DNA of 64,000 nucleotides, from contig NZ_JAQQLF010000016.1 of the NCBI RefSeq assembly GCF_028548455.1, forward strand, positions 44,359-108,358. Reading direction: 5' to 3'. Below are positions 47,727-58,169 of the stretch, piece by piece. The position numbers and the translations under genes are program-made. The notes under the pieces were generated by a model, which saw only the letters and a program-made list of their open reading frames with translations, was not told the DNA's origin and ran no database searches. Source of the stretch: Vogesella aquatica. Lineage in GTDB: Bacteria; Pseudomonadota; Gammaproteobacteria; Burkholderiales; Chromobacteriaceae. The first letter of the stretch is position 1, and the number at the start of each line of letters is the position of its first letter.

Positions 47727-49187
47727 TTACTTGTCGATACCGCCCAGCAGCACGTACTTGATTTCCAGGTAGTCTTCGATGCCGTACTTGGAGCCTTCGC
47801 GGCCCAGGCCGGACTGCTTCACGCCACCGAACGGCGCGGCTTCGTTGGACAGAATGCCGCTATTTACCGCTACCATGCCGTACTCCAGGCCTTCGGACAC
47901 GCGGAAGATGCGGCCGATGTCACGGGCGTAGAAGTAGGACGCCAGGCCGAACTCGGTATCGTTGGCCATCTGGATGGCTTCTGCTTCGCTGTGGAAGCGG
48001 AAGATCGGCGCCAGCGGGCCGAAGGTTTCTTCCTTGGCTACTTTCATCGCCGGGGTTACGCCGGTGATCACGGTTGGCTCGAAGAAGCTGTGGCCCAGCG
48101 CGTGGCGCTTGCCGCCGGTAACCAGCTTGCCGCCTTTGGCCAGTGCGTCGGCGATGTGCTCTTCCACCTTGCTGACTGCATTGCTGTCAATCATCGGGCC
48201 CTGAGTCACGCCGGCTTCCAGGCCGTTACCCACCTGCAGTTTGGCTACGGCGGCGGCAAATTTTTCTGCGAAGGCGTCGTACACGCCGTCCTGTACCAGC
48301 AGACGGTTGGCGCACACGCAGGTCTGGCCGGCGTTGCGGTACTTGGAAATCATGGCGCCTTCCACGGCGGCATCCAGGTCGGCATCGTCGAACACGATGA
48401 ACGGCGCGTTACCGCCCAGCTCCATCGATACCTTCTTCACGGTCTCTGCGCACTGGCTGATCAGCTTGCGGCCAACTTCGGTAGAACCGGTGAAGGAAAA
48501 TTTCTTCACGGTGTCGCTACCGGTCAGCACACCGCCGATTTCGGTAGAGCCACCGGTCAGCACCGAGAATACGCCAGCCGGCATGCCGGCGCGCTCGGCC
48601 AGTACCGCGATGGCCAGTGCCGACAGCGGGGTCTGGCTGGCCGGGCGTACCACCATCGGGCAACCGGCGGCCAGCGCCGGGGCAGCCTTGCGGGTGATCA
48701 TGGCATTCGGGAAGTTCCACGGCGTGATGGCGGCGGTAACGCCGATCGGCTCCTTGGTCACCAGAATGCGCTTGTCGGCACCGGTAGACGGAATGGTGTC
48801 GCCGTAGATGCGCTTGGCTTCTTCGGCGTACCACTCGATATAGCTGGCACCGTAGGCGATTTCACCTTTGGCTTCTGCCAGCGGCTTGCCTTGTTCGCTG
48901 GTGAGAATCACGCCCAGGTCGTCCTGGTTGGCCATCATCAGGTCGAACCATTTGCGCAGGATAGTGGCGCGCTCTTTGGCGGATTTCTTTTTCCAGGTCT
49001 TGAACGCTTCGGCGGCGCCGGATACGGCACGCTCGGCTTCGGCACGGCCCATTTTCGGCACGTGGGCGATCACTTCGCCGGTGGCCGGGTTGGTCACGGC
49101 GATGGTTTCGCCGCTGTCGGCGTCGAGCCACTGGCCGTTGATGTAGCACTGCTGGCGCAGCAGGGACGGGTCTTTCAGGTTCAGCAT
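47727..49187 (-). CDS. gabD: Succinate/glutarate semialdehyde dehydrogenase
   Basis: NAD(P)-dependent aldehyde dehydrogenase (486 aa). PWNFPNAMITRKAAPALAAGC, the general base Glu in MELGGNAPF and catalytic Cys in NAGQTCVCANR are intact. It oxidises succinate semialdehyde after GABA transamination; homologues (DavD) also oxidise glutarate semialdehyde from lysine. AAGGAC precedes the ATG. It lies downstream of gabT on the same strand, with a 73-base gap holding an inverted pair of the repeated word. Confidence 0.93.
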   Translation of the reverse strand: MLNLKDPSLLRQQCYINGQWLDADSGETIAVTNPATGEVIAHVPKMGRAEAERAVSGAAEAFKTWKKKSAKERATILRKWFDLMMANQDDLGVILTSEQGKPLAEAKGEIAYGASYIEWYAEEAKRIYGDTIPSTGADKRILVTKEPIGVTAAITPWNFPNAMITRKAAPALAAGCPMVVRPASQTPLSALAIAVLAERAGMPAGVFSVLTGGSTEIGGVLTGSDTVKKFSFTGSTEVGRKLISQCAETVKKVSMELGGNAPFIVFDDADLDAAVEGAMISKYRNAGQTCVCANRLLVQDGVYDAFAEKFAAAVAKLQVGNGLEAGVTQGPMIDSNAVSKVEEHIADALAKGGKLVTGGKRHALGHSFFEPTVITGVTPAMKVAKEETFGPLAPIFRFHSEAEAIQMANDTEFGLASYFYARDIGRIFRVSEGLEYGMVAVNSGILSNEAAPFGGVKQSGLGREGSKYGIEDYLEIKYVLLGGIDK

Positions 49188-49206
49188 GGGGGTGTCCTTT
49201 TGGCGA

Positions 49207-49241
49207 TGCGGCCAACGTTGCCAGGGGCAAGGTTGGCCGCA
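49207..49241. repeat. Inverted pair of the repeated word between gabT and gabD
   Basis: Copies at 49207 (minus) and 49233 (plus) pair as a 10-bp stem; an inner TTGCC/GGCAA stem (49218-49222, 49226-49230) extends it with one G-G mismatch between. No T-run follows on the minus strand, so it is probably an intercistronic hairpin within the gabT-gabD message. Confidence 0.75.
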
Positions 49242-49260
49242 GGGTCAGGCTAGTTCAGTA

Positions 49261-50526
49261 TCAGGCCTTGATGGCGGCAACCAGTTTCTGCAGCGCTTCT
49301 TCGAAGATTTCGTCTTCGATAGTCAGCGGGAACAGGAAACGCACCACGTTGCCGTACACGCCGCAAAGCAGCAGGATCAGGCCGGATTCCAGCGCCTTGG
49401 TCTGTACTTTCTTGGCGAACTCGGCGTCGGCGTCGTGGCTGCCGGCCTTGTTGAATTCCACGGCAATCATGGCACCCGGGCCGCGTACGTCGGCGATTTG
49501 CGGGATCTCGGCTTTCAGGCCGTTCAGGGTTTCTTTCAGCTGCGTGCCCAGCTTGTTGGCGCGTTCCAGCAGTTTTTCTTCCTGGATGGCGCTGATCACG
49601 GCCTTGGCGGCGGCCAGGGCCAGCGGGCTGCCGGCGTAGGTGCCACCCAGGCCACCCGGTGCTGGTGCGTCCATCACGCTGGCGCGGCCAACCACGGCGG
49701 AGATCGGGAAACCGCCTGCCATGGATTTGGCCATGGTCATCAGGTCGGCGGCTACATCGTAGTGTTCCATGGCGAAGAATTTGCCGGTACGGGCAAAGCC
49801 GGCCTGTACTTCGTCGGCAATCAGCAGGATGCCGTGGGCATCACACAGGGCGCGCAGTGCGCGTACCCACTCGGCCGGCGCCTGGTAGAAACCGCCTTCG
49901 CCCTGTACCGGTTCGAAGATGATGGCGGCTACGCGGGTGGCTTCAATATCGTACTTGAACAGCTTTTCGATGCTGGCGATGGACTCTTCGATCGATACGC
50001 CGTGCAGCGGGTTCGGGAACAGCGCGTGGTACACGTCGGACGGGAACGGGCCGAAACCGATCTTGTACGGGGCTACCTTGCCGGTCAGCGCCATGCCCAT
50101 CAGGGTACGGCCGTGGAAACCACCGCCAAAGGCGATGATGCCGGGGCGGCCGGTGGCGGCGCGGGCGATCTTGACGGCGTTTTCAACGGCTTCGGCACCT
50201 GTGGTGTAGAAAGCGGTTTTGTTGTCACCCGGGATCGGGGCCAGCTTGTTCAGCTGTTCGGCTACCTCGATGTACAGCTCGTACGGCACCACCTGATAGC
50301 AGGTGTGGCTGAATTTGTTCAGCTGCTCTGCCACGGCGGCTTGCACTTTGTCGTGCAGGTGGCCGGTGTTCAGTACACCGATACCGCCGGCAAAGTCGAT
50401 GTAGCGCTTGCCTTCGGTGTCCCAGATTTCGGCGTTTTTGGCGCGCTCGGCAAAGAAGGAACACATCACGCCCACACCGCGCGGGGTGGCGTTGGCTTTA
50501 CGCTGCATCAGTTCTTGCGGGTTCAT
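49261..50526 (-). CDS. gabT: 4-aminobutyrate/5-aminovalerate aminotransferase
   Basis: Class III PLP-dependent transaminase (421 aa) moving the amino group of GABA, or of 5-aminovalerate in DavT homologues, to 2-oxoglutarate. It shows YTTGAEAVENAVKIARAATGR, GGGFHGRT, the cofactor Asp in IADEVQAGFARTG, and the PLP Lys in TMAKSMAGG. A strong AGGAGA ribosome site precedes the ATG. The promoter should lie in the 50527-50700 region; no known regulator is adjacent. Confidence 0.94.
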   Translation of the reverse strand: MNPQELMQRKANATPRGVGVMCSFFAERAKNAEIWDTEGKRYIDFAGGIGVLNTGHLHDKVQAAVAEQLNKFSHTCYQVVPYELYIEVAEQLNKLAPIPGDNKTAFYTTGAEAVENAVKIARAATGRPGIIAFGGGFHGRTLMGMALTGKVAPYKIGFGPFPSDVYHALFPNPLHGVSIEESIASIEKLFKYDIEATRVAAIIFEPVQGEGGFYQAPAEWVRALRALCDAHGILLIADEVQAGFARTGKFFAMEHYDVAADLMTMAKSMAGGFPISAVVGRASVMDAPAPGGLGGTYAGSPLALAAAKAVISAIQEEKLLERANKLGTQLKETLNGLKAEIPQIADVRGPGAMIAVEFNKAGSHDADAEFAKKVQTKALESGLILLLCGVYGNVVRFLFPLTIEDEIFEEALQKLVAAIKA

Positions 50527-50702
50527 GAATCTCTCCTAGATAGACGACCGGGCTGGCCTGGTTTGCCGCGACACGGGCAAAGCGTATCGTTGGCCATTGT
50601 TTGAACGCATTCTAGCGCTGTGTTTAGTAAAAAGTCACGGGTGATTGATTATTTAAACACTTTGCTGGTGTGCAGTGTGGCGATTCGGCACGCGCAGTAA
50701 AA

Positions 50703-50734
50703 ATGCGGCCAACCTGGTAGCAGGTTGGCCGCAT
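50703..50734 (-). terminator. Terminator of the RND operon built from an inverted word pair
   Basis: Two copies of the repeated word (50704 minus, 50725 plus) form a perfect 13-bp stem with a GGTAGC loop. On the minus strand five T residues follow, 26 bases after the outer-membrane factor stop. Confidence 0.85.
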
Positions 50735-50760
50735 GGCGGGTTGGGCTGCGGGGAGGGCGC

Positions 50761-52068
50761 TCAGAAGAAGCCGTTTACCTCGGCCACTGCCTTGTCGTCC
50801 AGCTCGCCGGCGGCTTGCGCCAGCGACAGGCGGGCGTACAGGTAGCTGTAGCGCGCCTCGGCCAGGGCCCGTACGGCGTCCTGGTAGTCCCGCTCGGCGT
50901 TGAGCAAGTCCAGGTTGGTGCGTACGCCCACGTCTTTGCCCAGCTTGGTGGAGTCTAGCTTGCTCTTGGCCGAGATCTGCAGCTGCTCCTGCGCTTTGAC
51001 CAGCGCGGCGCCGTTGCTGACGCCCAGCCAGGCGCGGCGGATATCCAGCCGTACCTTGCGGCGCGCGGCTTCCACGTCTTCGCGTGCCTTGTCCAGGTTG
51101 GCCGCCGCCTCGGTCACTTGCGAGCTGATCGCGCCACCGGCGTACAGTGGCAGGCTCAGGTTAAGGCCCAGAGTATTGCCGCGGGTGCGCTGCTGGCCGC
51201 TGGCTTTGCTGCTGGCGCTGGTGCTGTAGTTGTCGCTGAGACCGGCGTTGAGGTTGACGGTGGGCAGGTGTTTGCCGCGTGCCTCTTCCAGGCTGCGCTC
51301 GGCCAGCAGCTGTTGTTGCTGCGCCGCTTTCAGCGCCAGGCTGCCGGCCTCGGCGCGCTGGATCCAGGCGTCCAGCTCACCGGCACTCTGGGTGGCCAGG
51401 GCGGGTTGCTGGCGCAGGCGATTGATGCTCTCTGGCTTGAGCCCGGTCAGGCTGGCCAGCGTATTACGCTTGATTTCCAGGTCGCTCATGGCGGCAATTT
51501 CACGCGCCTGGGCGGCGTCGTAGCCAGCCTGGGCTTCGTGGGTATCGGTAATGGTAGCGGTGCCGACTTCAAACGACTTTTTGGCCTGCGCCAGCTGGCG
51601 GTCGTAGGCTTTCTTGGTGGCCTGGGTGACGTTCAGCACGTCTTCGGCCAGCAGCACGTCAAAGTAGGCACGTGCCACGTCGGCAATCAGTTGCTGGCTG
51701 CTGGCGTCGAACTGCACACCGGACAGCTCGCTGGCAATCAGGCCTTTCTTGTAGGCGCTGTAGCTGCCGATATCGAACAGTGGCTGGGTGAGCTGTACGC
51801 CCACGCTGCGGGTGTTGTACGGGTCGGCGTCCGGCTTCATCGCGTCGGTGCGCGTGAGGCTGGCAGACAGGCCGACGCTAGGCAGCAGCTGGGCGCGGCC
51901 CTGGACGGCTTTTTCCTGGCCGGCCTGCAGGGTGGCGCGGGCACCGGCGTAGCCTGCGTCGTAGCTGCGTGCGGCTTGTACCGCGGCATTCAGGTCGAAG
52001 GCCTGGGCGCTGCTGGCGGCACCCAGCGCCAGCAGGGCGGTAATGATCAGCGGATGGCGTGTGTTCAT
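50761..52068 (-). CDS. TolC-like outer-membrane efflux factor
   Basis: Outer-membrane channel of a tripartite efflux pump, 435 aa from ATG 52068 (GGAAC upstream). A signal peptide (about 1-23, ending AQA) precedes two OEP repeats with long helical hairpins. TolC-type features include LTQPLFDIGSY, TITDTHEAQAGYDAAQA and TNLDLLNAERDYQDA. It is the last gene of the tetR-MFP-RND-OMF operon. No copy of the repeated word lies in this gene. Confidence 0.92.
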   Translation of the reverse strand: MNTRHPLIITALLALGAASSAQAFDLNAAVQAARSYDAGYAGARATLQAGQEKAVQGRAQLLPSVGLSASLTRTDAMKPDADPYNTRSVGVQLTQPLFDIGSYSAYKKGLIASELSGVQFDASSQQLIADVARAYFDVLLAEDVLNVTQATKKAYDRQLAQAKKSFEVGTATITDTHEAQAGYDAAQAREIAAMSDLEIKRNTLASLTGLKPESINRLRQQPALATQSAGELDAWIQRAEAGSLALKAAQQQQLLAERSLEEARGKHLPTVNLNAGLSDNYSTSASSKASGQQRTRGNTLGLNLSLPLYAGGAISSQVTEAAANLDKAREDVEAARRKVRLDIRRAWLGVSNGAALVKAQEQLQISAKSKLDSTKLGKDVGVRTNLDLLNAERDYQDAVRALAEARYSYLYARLSLAQAAGELDDKAVAEVNGFF

Positions 52069-52147
52069 CGCTTGTTCCATAAAAAAGTAAACTGTTCTGC
52101 AGTTATCACCATAACGGAATATGGCGCGCTTTTCAGCAGGAAAATGA

Positions 52148-55100
52148 TTAATGTGTTTGTGGCCGGCGCACCTTGAACCAGGCCGAGTACAGCGCCGGCA
52201 GGAAAAACAGTGTAAGCAGGGTGGCCACCAGCAAGCCGCCCATGATGGCTACCGCCATCGGGCCCCAGAAGGTGCTGCGCGTCAGCGGTACCATGGCCAG
52301 AATGGCGGCCAGGGCGGTCAGCATGATGGGGCGGAAGCGGCGGATGGTAGAGCCCACCACGGCTTCGAAGCGGTCTATGCCCTCGCTGATGTCGGTTTCG
52401 ATCTGGTCTACCAGGATCACCGAGTTGCGCATGATCATGCCAGCCAGCGCGATTACCCCCAGCATGGCCACAAAGCCGAACGGCGCGCTGAACAGGATTA
52501 GCGTCAGCGTGACGCCGATCATGCCCAGTGGTGCGGTCAGCACCACCAGCAGGCTGCGCTGGAAGCTCTTGAGCTGCAGCATCAGCAGGGTAAACACAAT
52601 CACCAGCATCAGCGGCTGTACCTTGGCAATGGCCGCTTGCGAGTTTTTGCTGGACTCCAGCGACCCGCCCAGCTCGATGTGGTATCCCAGCGGCAGGGTT
52701 TTTTCCAGCGCCTGCATCTTGGGCCACAGCGCGTTGGAAATATCGGCCGCTTGTACGCCGTCGGCAGCGTCGGCGCGTACCGACACGGTAGGCAGGCGGT
52801 TGCGATGCCAGATGATGCTTTCTTCCGGTGCGTAGACGATGTTGGCCAGCTGCGACACTGGTACGTAGCGGCCGCTGGCCGTTTGTACCATCAGGCTGCC
52901 CAGCTGTTCGATCTGCTGGCGCTCGTTGCCTGCCAGGCGGGCGCTGACGGCAATAGCCTTATCACCTTCGCGCCACTCGGTTACCGTGCTGCCGGTCAGC
53001 ATCATCTGCAGCTGGCGGCCCAGGCTCTGGCTGGACATGCCCAGCGCACGTGCCTTGTCCTGGTCGATCTCCACGCGTAGCGAGCGGGCCTGTTCGCCCC
53101 AGTCGTTATTGATGTGGCGGGCACCGGGGTGGCTGCGCACCAGGGCTTCGACCTGGCTGGCGATATCGCGTACCTGCTGGTGGTCTTCACCCATCACGCG
53201 GAACTGTACCGCGTAGCCTACCGGCGGGCCGTTTTCCAGGCGCGTCACCCGGCCGCGTACCAGCGGGAAGTCGGTGTCGAACATTTTTTCCAGCTTGTGT
53301 TTTACCTGCTCGCGCACTTTTTCATCGCGCGTCATCACCATCAGCTGCGCATAGTTCAGGTGCTGCTGTTGCTGGTCCAGTGGCAGGTAGAAGCGCGGGC
53401 TGCCGCCGCCGACGTAGCTGGTGACGCTGACGATATTGCTATCGCCTTTGAGCTGGCTTTCCAGCTTTTTCACCTCGCGCTCGGTGGCTTCGTAGCTGGC
53501 GCTTTGCGGCAGCCACATGTCTACCATCAGCTCCGGGCGGTTGGACGAGGGGAAGAACTGCTGCGCCACGAACAGCTTGAACGCCACCATGGACAGCACG
53601 AAAGCGGCCAGGGTGAGGGCGATGACGGTCTTGCGGTGGTCCAGGCACCACTCCACGGCACGGCGGAAGCGCACGTAGAACGGCTTCTGGTACACATCGG
53701 CGTGGCCGTGGCCTGCCATGGTTTCCGGCAGCAGGCGGTAGCCCAGATACGGGGTAAAGACCACGGCAACGATCCATGACAGGATCAGGGCAATGCTCAC
53801 CACCGAAAACAGGCTGAACACGTACTCGCCGGCGTTGGACTTGGCGATGCCCACCGGCAGGAAGGTGGCGGCGGTAATCAGCGTGCCGGTCAGCATGGGG
53901 AAGGCGGTGCTGGTGTAGGCAAAGGTAGCGGCCTGGAATTTGTTCCAGCCTTGCTCCAGCTTCATGGCCATCATTTCTACCGCGATGATGGCGTCGTCTA
54001 CCAGCAGACCCAGCGCGATGATCAGCGAGCCCAGCGAGATGCGTTGCAGGTCCATGCCCAGGAAGTACATGGCCAGGAAGGTCATGGCCAGTACCAGCGG
54101 AATGGACAGCGCCACCACGATGCCGGTACGCACGCCCAGGCTGAAGAAGCTGACCGCCAGCACGATGACCACGGCCTCGACCAGCGAGCGCATGAACTCG
54201 TTGACGGCGGTTTTCACCACCTTGGGCTGGTCGGATACGGCGTGCACTTCCACGCCTACCGGCAGCTTGCTTTTGACTTCGTCCATCAGCAGCTGCAGGT
54301 TGTTGCCCAGCTTCAGCACATCGCCGCCTTTTTTCATGCTGATGGCCAGGCCAATTGCCGGTTTGCCGTCAAAGCGCATGCCGAAGGACGGCGGGTTGAC
54401 GAACTCGCGGCCAACCTTGGCAATATCGCCCAGGCGGAAGGTTTTGCCGCCGGCACTGACCGGCGTGGCGGCGATGGCGTCTACCGAGTTGTAGCTGCCG
54501 CTGACGCGTACCCAGATACGCTCGTTGGCGGTGTCGTAATTGCCGGCCGGGCTGATGCTGTTTTGCGCCGCCAGGGCGTTCCAGATCAGGCTGCTATCCA
54601 GCTGCAGGGCAGACAGTTTGGCGGTATTGAGCGTGACGTATATCTTTTCCTCTTGCTCGCCGATGATGTCTACCTTGCCCACGTCGGGCACGCGCAGAAT
54701 CTCCTGGCGGGCTTTTTCTACGTACTTGCGCACGTCTTCGTAGCTGAAGCCATCGCCGGTAAACGCGTACAGGTTGCCGAAGGTATCGCCGAACTCGTCA
54801 TTGAAAAACGGGCCGCGGATGTCGCCAGGCAAGGTGTGTTTGATGTCGCCTATTTTCTTGCGCACCGTGTACCACAGCTGCTGCACGTCTTTGGGGGACA
54901 CATCTTCGCGGATGGACAGGATCAGCAAGGCTTCACCGGGTTTGGTGTAGCTTTTGACGTACTCCAGCTCGCCCATTTCCTGCAGTTTCTTTTCGACGCG
55001 GGCGGTGACTTGCTGCTCGGTTTCCTGCGCGGTAGCGCCAGGCCACAGCACGCGCACCATCATGGCCTTGAAGGTGAATTCCGGGTCTTCTTTTTGCCCC

Positions 55101-55210
55101 AGCTGGGTATAGGCAAACATGCCGGCCAGCATCAGTACCACCATCAGGTAGCGTACCAGCGAGCTATTGCGTATCGCCCATTCGGACAGGTTCAGTGGTT
55201 GTTGCTTCAT
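52148..55210 (-). CDS. RND efflux permease
   Basis: Proton-driven inner-membrane multidrug transporter of the RND superfamily, 1020 aa. Twelve helices and two large periplasmic loops are arranged in the usual tandem pattern. The proton-relay Asp pair is in GLLVDDAIIAVEMM (helix 4), and the N terminus has the FAYTQLGQKEDPEFTFKAM motif seen in TriC/MexK-like pumps. It begins 11 bases after the adaptor gene and should pair with it and the TolC-like channel. Substrate not predictable. It contains no copy of the repeated word. Confidence 0.93.
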   Translation of the reverse strand: MKQQPLNLSEWAIRNSSLVRYLMVVLMLAGMFAYTQLGQKEDPEFTFKAMMVRVLWPGATAQETEQQVTARVEKKLQEMGELEYVKSYTKPGEALLILSIREDVSPKDVQQLWYTVRKKIGDIKHTLPGDIRGPFFNDEFGDTFGNLYAFTGDGFSYEDVRKYVEKARQEILRVPDVGKVDIIGEQEEKIYVTLNTAKLSALQLDSSLIWNALAAQNSISPAGNYDTANERIWVRVSGSYNSVDAIAATPVSAGGKTFRLGDIAKVGREFVNPPSFGMRFDGKPAIGLAISMKKGGDVLKLGNNLQLLMDEVKSKLPVGVEVHAVSDQPKVVKTAVNEFMRSLVEAVVIVLAVSFFSLGVRTGIVVALSIPLVLAMTFLAMYFLGMDLQRISLGSLIIALGLLVDDAIIAVEMMAMKLEQGWNKFQAATFAYTSTAFPMLTGTLITAATFLPVGIAKSNAGEYVFSLFSVVSIALILSWIVAVVFTPYLGYRLLPETMAGHGHADVYQKPFYVRFRRAVEWCLDHRKTVIALTLAAFVLSMVAFKLFVAQQFFPSSNRPELMVDMWLPQSASYEATEREVKKLESQLKGDSNIVSVTSYVGGGSPRFYLPLDQQQQHLNYAQLMVMTRDEKVREQVKHKLEKMFDTDFPLVRGRVTRLENGPPVGYAVQFRVMGEDHQQVRDIASQVEALVRSHPGARHINNDWGEQARSLRVEIDQDKARALGMSSQSLGRQLQMMLTGSTVTEWREGDKAIAVSARLAGNERQQIEQLGSLMVQTASGRYVPVSQLANIVYAPEESIIWHRNRLPTVSVRADAADGVQAADISNALWPKMQALEKTLPLGYHIELGGSLESSKNSQAAIAKVQPLMLVIVFTLLMLQLKSFQRSLLVVLTAPLGMIGVTLTLILFSAPFGFVAMLGVIALAGMIMRNSVILVDQIETDISEGIDRFEAVVGSTIRRFRPIMLTALAAILAMVPLTRSTFWGPMAVAIMGGLLVATLLTLFFLPALYSAWFKVRRPQTH

Positions 55211-55221
55211 GATGGGTGCCC

Positions 55222-56298
55222 TTATTTCGCCAGCAGGGTAACGCGTTGGCCGTCGCGCAGCAGGTGTACGCCGGCGGTAACGACTTGTTCGCCCCCGTTC
55301 AGCCCGGCAGTAATGTCGATGCCCTGGCTATCCGGGCGGCCTACACTCACGGCCTTGCGGCCAACCTTGGCGGTTTTCGGGTTAATCACCCAGACATAAT
55401 GCTTGCCCTGCTCGTCCAGAATGGCGCTCAGTGGCAGCTTGATGGCGGCGCTGTGCTGGCCTGGCAGGCTGGCTTCTACCGTGGCGGTCATGCCCAGGCG
55501 CAGCCCGTCAGGCTGGCCGGACAGCTTCAGCCGTGCCGCGTAGGTGCGGGTGGCCGGGTCGGCATCGCCGGACAGCTCGCGCAGGGTGGCGGGGATGGCT
55601 TGCTGGCCAGCCCACCATTTCACGTTGAAGCTACTGGCCTGGCGTAGCTCGCCCACGGCGTTTTCCGGTACCTGGATCAAGACTTCGCGCTCGCCCGCGG
55701 CGGCGACTCTGGCGACGATCTGGCCGGCTGCTACCACCTGGCCGGGCTCGATGCTGATTTCGCTGACGCTACCGTCGCTGTCGGCGATCAGGCTGGTGTA
55801 GCCGGCCTGGTTGCGGCTGGCCGACAAGGCGGCCTGGGCTTGCTGCACGCTGGCCTGGGCGCTTTGCACGGCGGTGTGCTGGCGCTCTACCTGCGCGGCG
55901 CTGATGAAGTTTTGTGCCAATAGCTCGCGGTAGCGCTTCAGGTCGGCAGCCTGCTGGGCCAGATTGGCCTGGGCTGCGGCCAACTGTGCCTGCTTGGCCT
56001 GGCTATCGAGCTGGTAGTCGCTGGCGTCCAGTACGGCCAGCACCTGGCCTTTTTTCACACTGTCTCCGCTGCTGACGCGTTTTTCTACCACTTTGCCGGC
56101 TACGCGGAAGCCCAGGCGGCTTTCCTGGCGTGCGCGTACTTCACCACTGAACTGGCGCAGATGGCTTTGCTGGCCTGCGCCGGCAATGGTGTAGCGCACC
56201 GGGCGGATTTCTTCTACCGGTTTGACTTCCTCTTTGCAGGCAGTCAGTGCCAGCAGCAGCGCGCTGGCCAGCGCCAGCTTGTGATAGTGCGGAGTCAT
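55222..56298 (-). CDS. RND periplasmic adaptor lipoprotein
   Basis: Membrane-fusion protein linking permease and outer-membrane channel. The 358-aa protein has a lipobox LTAC (Cys about 21), followed by barrel-sandwich and alpha-hairpin regions (GFRVAGKVVEKRVSSGDSV, KRYRELLAQNFISAAQVE), a beta-barrel domain and a membrane-proximal domain. GAGG precedes the ATG. It lies 38 bases after the TetR gene and 11 bases before the permease. Confidence 0.92.
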   Translation of the reverse strand: MTPHYHKLALASALLLALTACKEEVKPVEEIRPVRYTIAGAGQQSHLRQFSGEVRARQESRLGFRVAGKVVEKRVSSGDSVKKGQVLAVLDASDYQLDSQAKQAQLAAAQANLAQQAADLKRYRELLAQNFISAAQVERQHTAVQSAQASVQQAQAALSASRNQAGYTSLIADSDGSVSEISIEPGQVVAAGQIVARVAAAGEREVLIQVPENAVGELRQASSFNVKWWAGQQAIPATLRELSGDADPATRTYAARLKLSGQPDGLRLGMTATVEASLPGQHSAAIKLPLSAILDEQGKHYVWVINPKTAKVGRKAVSVGRPDSQGIDITAGLNGGEQVVTAGVHLLRDGQRVTLLAK

Positions 56299-56336
56299 GT
56301 GTGTTTGCCTCGTTCTATATGGAATTATTTATAGGT

Positions 56337-56990
56337 TCAGTCGGACGTTTTCAGACCATTGAGCATCAGGTCCAGCGACAGCTCCAGATACTCCAGCGGC
56401 GGCAGCGAGCGGTGCTGGCTTTCGGTCAGGACACGGCCAAACGAGCAGCGCCAGGTCATGGTGAGCATCATGGGCGCCACTAGCGTGTCCACTACGGCGT
56501 CCGGGTTGATGCTGCGGAACTCGCCACGGGCGATGCCGCGGCGCAGCACCTGCAGCAGCATCTGGTGGCTGGGTTCGATGACTTCGGCGTGATAAAAGCG
56601 CGCCAGCTCGGGAAAATTGGTGGCCTCGGCAAACATCAGCTTGCAGATGCCGCCCAGTGGCGATTCGCCGACCTCCAGCCACCAGCGGCGCATCATCAGG
56701 CGCAGCAGGTCGGCGCTGCTGCCGTCAAACTGCTGTACCAGCTCGGCAAAGCCTGCCAGGCGGGTGACCAGGTTTTCACGGATCACCGCCTTGAAGATGT
56801 CTTCTTTGTTTTCGAAATACAGATAGGGCGTGCCCTTGGTGACACCTGCGGCTTTGGCGATGTCTTCCATCTTGGTGGTTTTGAAGCCTTTTTCCACGAA
56901 TAGCGCCAGCGCTGCGTCCAGAATTTCGGCAGGGCGCACTTCCTTGCGACGGCGCCAGCGCGCTACCGGACAACAGGATTCCTTGTCCAT
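56337..56990 (-). CDS. TetR-family regulator of the RND operon
   Basis: 217-aa repressor from ATG 56990, with AAGG five to ten bases upstream; further upstream ATGs lack good ribosome sites. The helix-turn-helix (about 33-55) reads MEDIAKAAGVTKGTPYLYFENKEDI, with the usual YxYF ending. The C-terminal ligand domain is variable. As first gene of the efflux operon on the same strand it probably autoregulates the operon and responds to a pump substrate. Confidence 0.9.
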   Translation of the reverse strand: MDKESCCPVARWRRRKEVRPAEILDAALALFVEKGFKTTKMEDIAKAAGVTKGTPYLYFENKEDIFKAVIRENLVTRLAGFAELVQQFDGSSADLLRLMMRRWWLEVGESPLGGICKLMFAEATNFPELARFYHAEVIEPSHQMLLQVLRRGIARGEFRSINPDAVVDTLVAPMMLTMTWRCSFGRVLTESQHRSLPPLEYLELSLDLMLNGLKTSD

Positions 56991-57012
56991 TCTTGCCTTC
57001 TCTGAAAATTGG

Positions 57013-57024
57013 TTCATTAATGAA
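57013..57024 (-). promoter_or_regulatory. Palindrome upstream of the TetR gene
   Basis: TTCATTAATGAA, a perfect 12-bp palindrome, lies 23-34 bases before the tetR start in an AT-rich region shared with argB. It is a plausible repressor site. Confidence 0.4.
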
Positions 57025-57108
57025 GGGTGAAATGTAGAGCAAGCACTCTGCCAATTCAATTAATAAATCAATATTCACTAAGTGGCATGGTTAGAATGCA
57101 ACACCTGA

Positions 57109-58035
<927 letters not shown>

Positions 58036-58053
58036 GTCGTTGAGCTGGCAATG

Positions 58054-58079
58054 AAAAGGCTGCCTTTGGCAGCCTTTTT
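58054..58079 (+). terminator. Terminator of argB
   Basis: An 11-bp stem (58054-58064 with 58068-58078) with a TTT loop and a T-run lies 19 bases after the stop. Confidence 0.85.
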
Positions 58080-58169
58080 GCATTTGGCAGATACATGGCG
58101 ACGGCTATAGTACAGGGTGCTGGCGTCGTGGGGCGCCGCCTTGTCCAACCCGCAGCGTGTGGAGGTGTC

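Noticed and set aside
49186..50604. Long plus-strand frame opposite gabT, and similar ones opposite gabD, the permease and the ETF-QO gene
   Set aside because: Antisense shadows with unnatural His, Gln and Arg-rich compositions.
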